The notes under the pieces: generated by a model
Databases searched by the model: none
What the model saw: only the letters and a program-made list of their open reading frames with translations
What the model was told of the DNA's origin: nothing
DNA from: Bombilactobacillus apium
GTDB lineage: Bacteria; Bacillota; Bacilli; Lactobacillales; Lactobacillaceae
Direction: 5' to 3'
Assembly (NCBI RefSeq): GCF_013385145.1
Contig: NZ_JABZEC010000001.1
Location: 248,001 to 312,000, forward strand
DNA: 64,000 nucleotides
Position numbers and translations under genes: made by a program
Shown here: positions 63,390-64,000 of the stretch, in pieces
Layout: the number at the start of each line of letters is the position of its first letter
Numbering within the stretch: position 1 is the stretch's first letter

Positions 63390-64000
63390 AGTCTCACCTC
63401 CACTAACTTATGAAAATCGTCTGAAGCTTTATAACCCACACTATCATTTAAAATCTCTTTGAAAATTGACATGCCCAATTTATATTTGAAACACTTACCC
63501 TTTACAAATTGTGACTTGAGATAAACCGGGTTAAGGGTTGACGTTACCTGTTCCCTAGATAATAAGCAAAAGCACTTAACCTGTGAAATTGAAAGAGTTG
63601 AAAATTTTGGTGTTTGTAAATTCAACAGAACTTTTGCCTCACTATTGATTACACTTTTGGATTTTATCCAACTTTTCTTTAAAAATTCAGGATGAAATTT
63701 TTTTAGATCTCGCATATATATACCTGGGCACCTGCTCAATGCTTGAATCGTACCGTCTTCACTAATAGCAACAAATTCGTCCGTTAGTAACTCCCATCCA
63801 TTTGCTACCAGGTTCAGGGCACTTGACGTTTTTCCACTACCTTTCGGCCCTATAAACAGAACTGCCCTATTTGTTTGTGGATTTCTTACTAAAGAAGCAT
63901 GTATGCCCCAAACTGCATTTTCTAAAATCTTTTGTCTTACAAGTTCCGTGACTCCTCCCCTGAGCAGTCCATACATAACATCTACTTGATCATTCAAGGT
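63386..64000 (-). CDS. HPr-kinase-like P-loop protein (first copy), runs off the window edge
   Basis: At least 203 residues; the frame is open to the right edge, and TTG at 63997 is the outermost start candidate inside. It has the loop VLFIGPKGSGKTSSALNLV (GPKGSGKT) and GWELLTDEFVAISEDGTIQALSRCPGIYMRD, the acidic motif after the P-loop in HprK-like kinases. Its fold family is shared with the gene at 59415. It overlaps the M16 gene by four bases. The N-terminus may be outside. Confidence 0.75.
   Translation of the reverse strand, partial: TLNDQVDVMYGLLRGGVTELVRQKILENAVWGIHASLVRNPQTNRAVLFIGPKGSGKTSSALNLVANGWELLTDEFVAISEDGTIQALSRCPGIYMRDLKKFHPEFLKKSWIKSKSVINSEAKVLLNLQTPKFSTLSISQVKCFCLLSREQVTSTLNPVYLKSQFVKGKCFKYKLGMSIFKEILNDSVGYKASDDFHKLVEVRL

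Noticed and set aside
59415-64000. Naming the right-edge locus as a lasso peptide or sactipeptide cluster
   Set aside because: No asparagine-synthetase-like cyclase, transglutaminase-like protease, radical SAM enzyme or precursor is visible, so no class can be assigned.
1-64000. CRISPR array or tRNA/rRNA genes
   Set aside because: No regularly spaced repeats and no tRNA-like or rRNA-like stretch was recognised on reading both strands.

Overview
The window looks like a low-to-mid GC chromosome of the family Lactobacillaceae. Evidence is the RexAB-type exonuclease, a complete mevalonate isoprenoid operon with type 2 isopentenyl-diphosphate isomerase, a glycyl-tRNA synthetase T-box, and the conserved phoH-ybeY-cdd-era-recO and glyQS-dnaG-rpoD-trmK orders. 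No rRNA or tRNA gene and no CRISPR array was seen. I do not assign a genus; no dgkA lies between ybeY and era, where it is often found in relatives.

Layout. 1-8.3 kb: rexA (cut by the edge) and rexB on the minus strand, then mvaK1-mvaD-mvaK2-fni on the plus strand. 8.4-26 kb: mostly minus-strand housekeeping genes: rRNA methylation (rsmF), signal peptidase, pepT, trmK, rpoD, dnaG (apparent CTG start), glyQS behind a T-box, recO, era, cdd, ybeY, phoH, yqeY, rpsU. 26-39.6 kb: ppsR, nfo, a YitT protein, msrB, aspS, hisS, a cell-wall amidase, dtd, rsh, rsmE, prmA, ybaK. 40.9-46.4 kb: a PotABCD-like ABC transporter in one operon with adenine deaminase, preceded by an inverted pair of CGAAC boxes spaced as in a PurR control site. 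This points to purine-related transport.

39.8-59.4 kb is accessory and heavily decayed. It holds a nonsense-riddled phage-type repressor, an orphan tyrosine integrase, and plasmid-type debris (a topB pseudogene and the 3' end of an LtrC/ArdC gene fused in frame to a quinone reductase). It also holds a LysR/PhzF/RidA/Qor cluster in which only phzF is intact, an intact sugar O-acetyltransferase, and several toxin-antitoxin remnants or modules: a type I holin-like toxin with predicted antisense RNA, HigBA, and YefM and RelE fragments. A serine recombinase and a diverged partial copy flank HigBA. Many of the premature stops could be explained by single C-to-T changes.

59.4-64.0 kb is the most interesting part. 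It is a tightly overlapping minus-strand operon, continuing past the right edge, that encodes an HPr-kinase-like P-loop protein, an M16 peptidase with intact HxxEH, a PqqD-like/M50-like membrane protein with a degenerate HEIFE motif, a tiny one-helix membrane ORF, a four-helix membrane protein, a minimal nucleotidyltransferase and a second HPr-kinase-like protein. The content resembles tailoring and protease genes of ribosomally made peptides (RiPPs), but no precursor, radical SAM enzyme or exporter lies in the window. The class is therefore undetermined and the locus may be undescribed.
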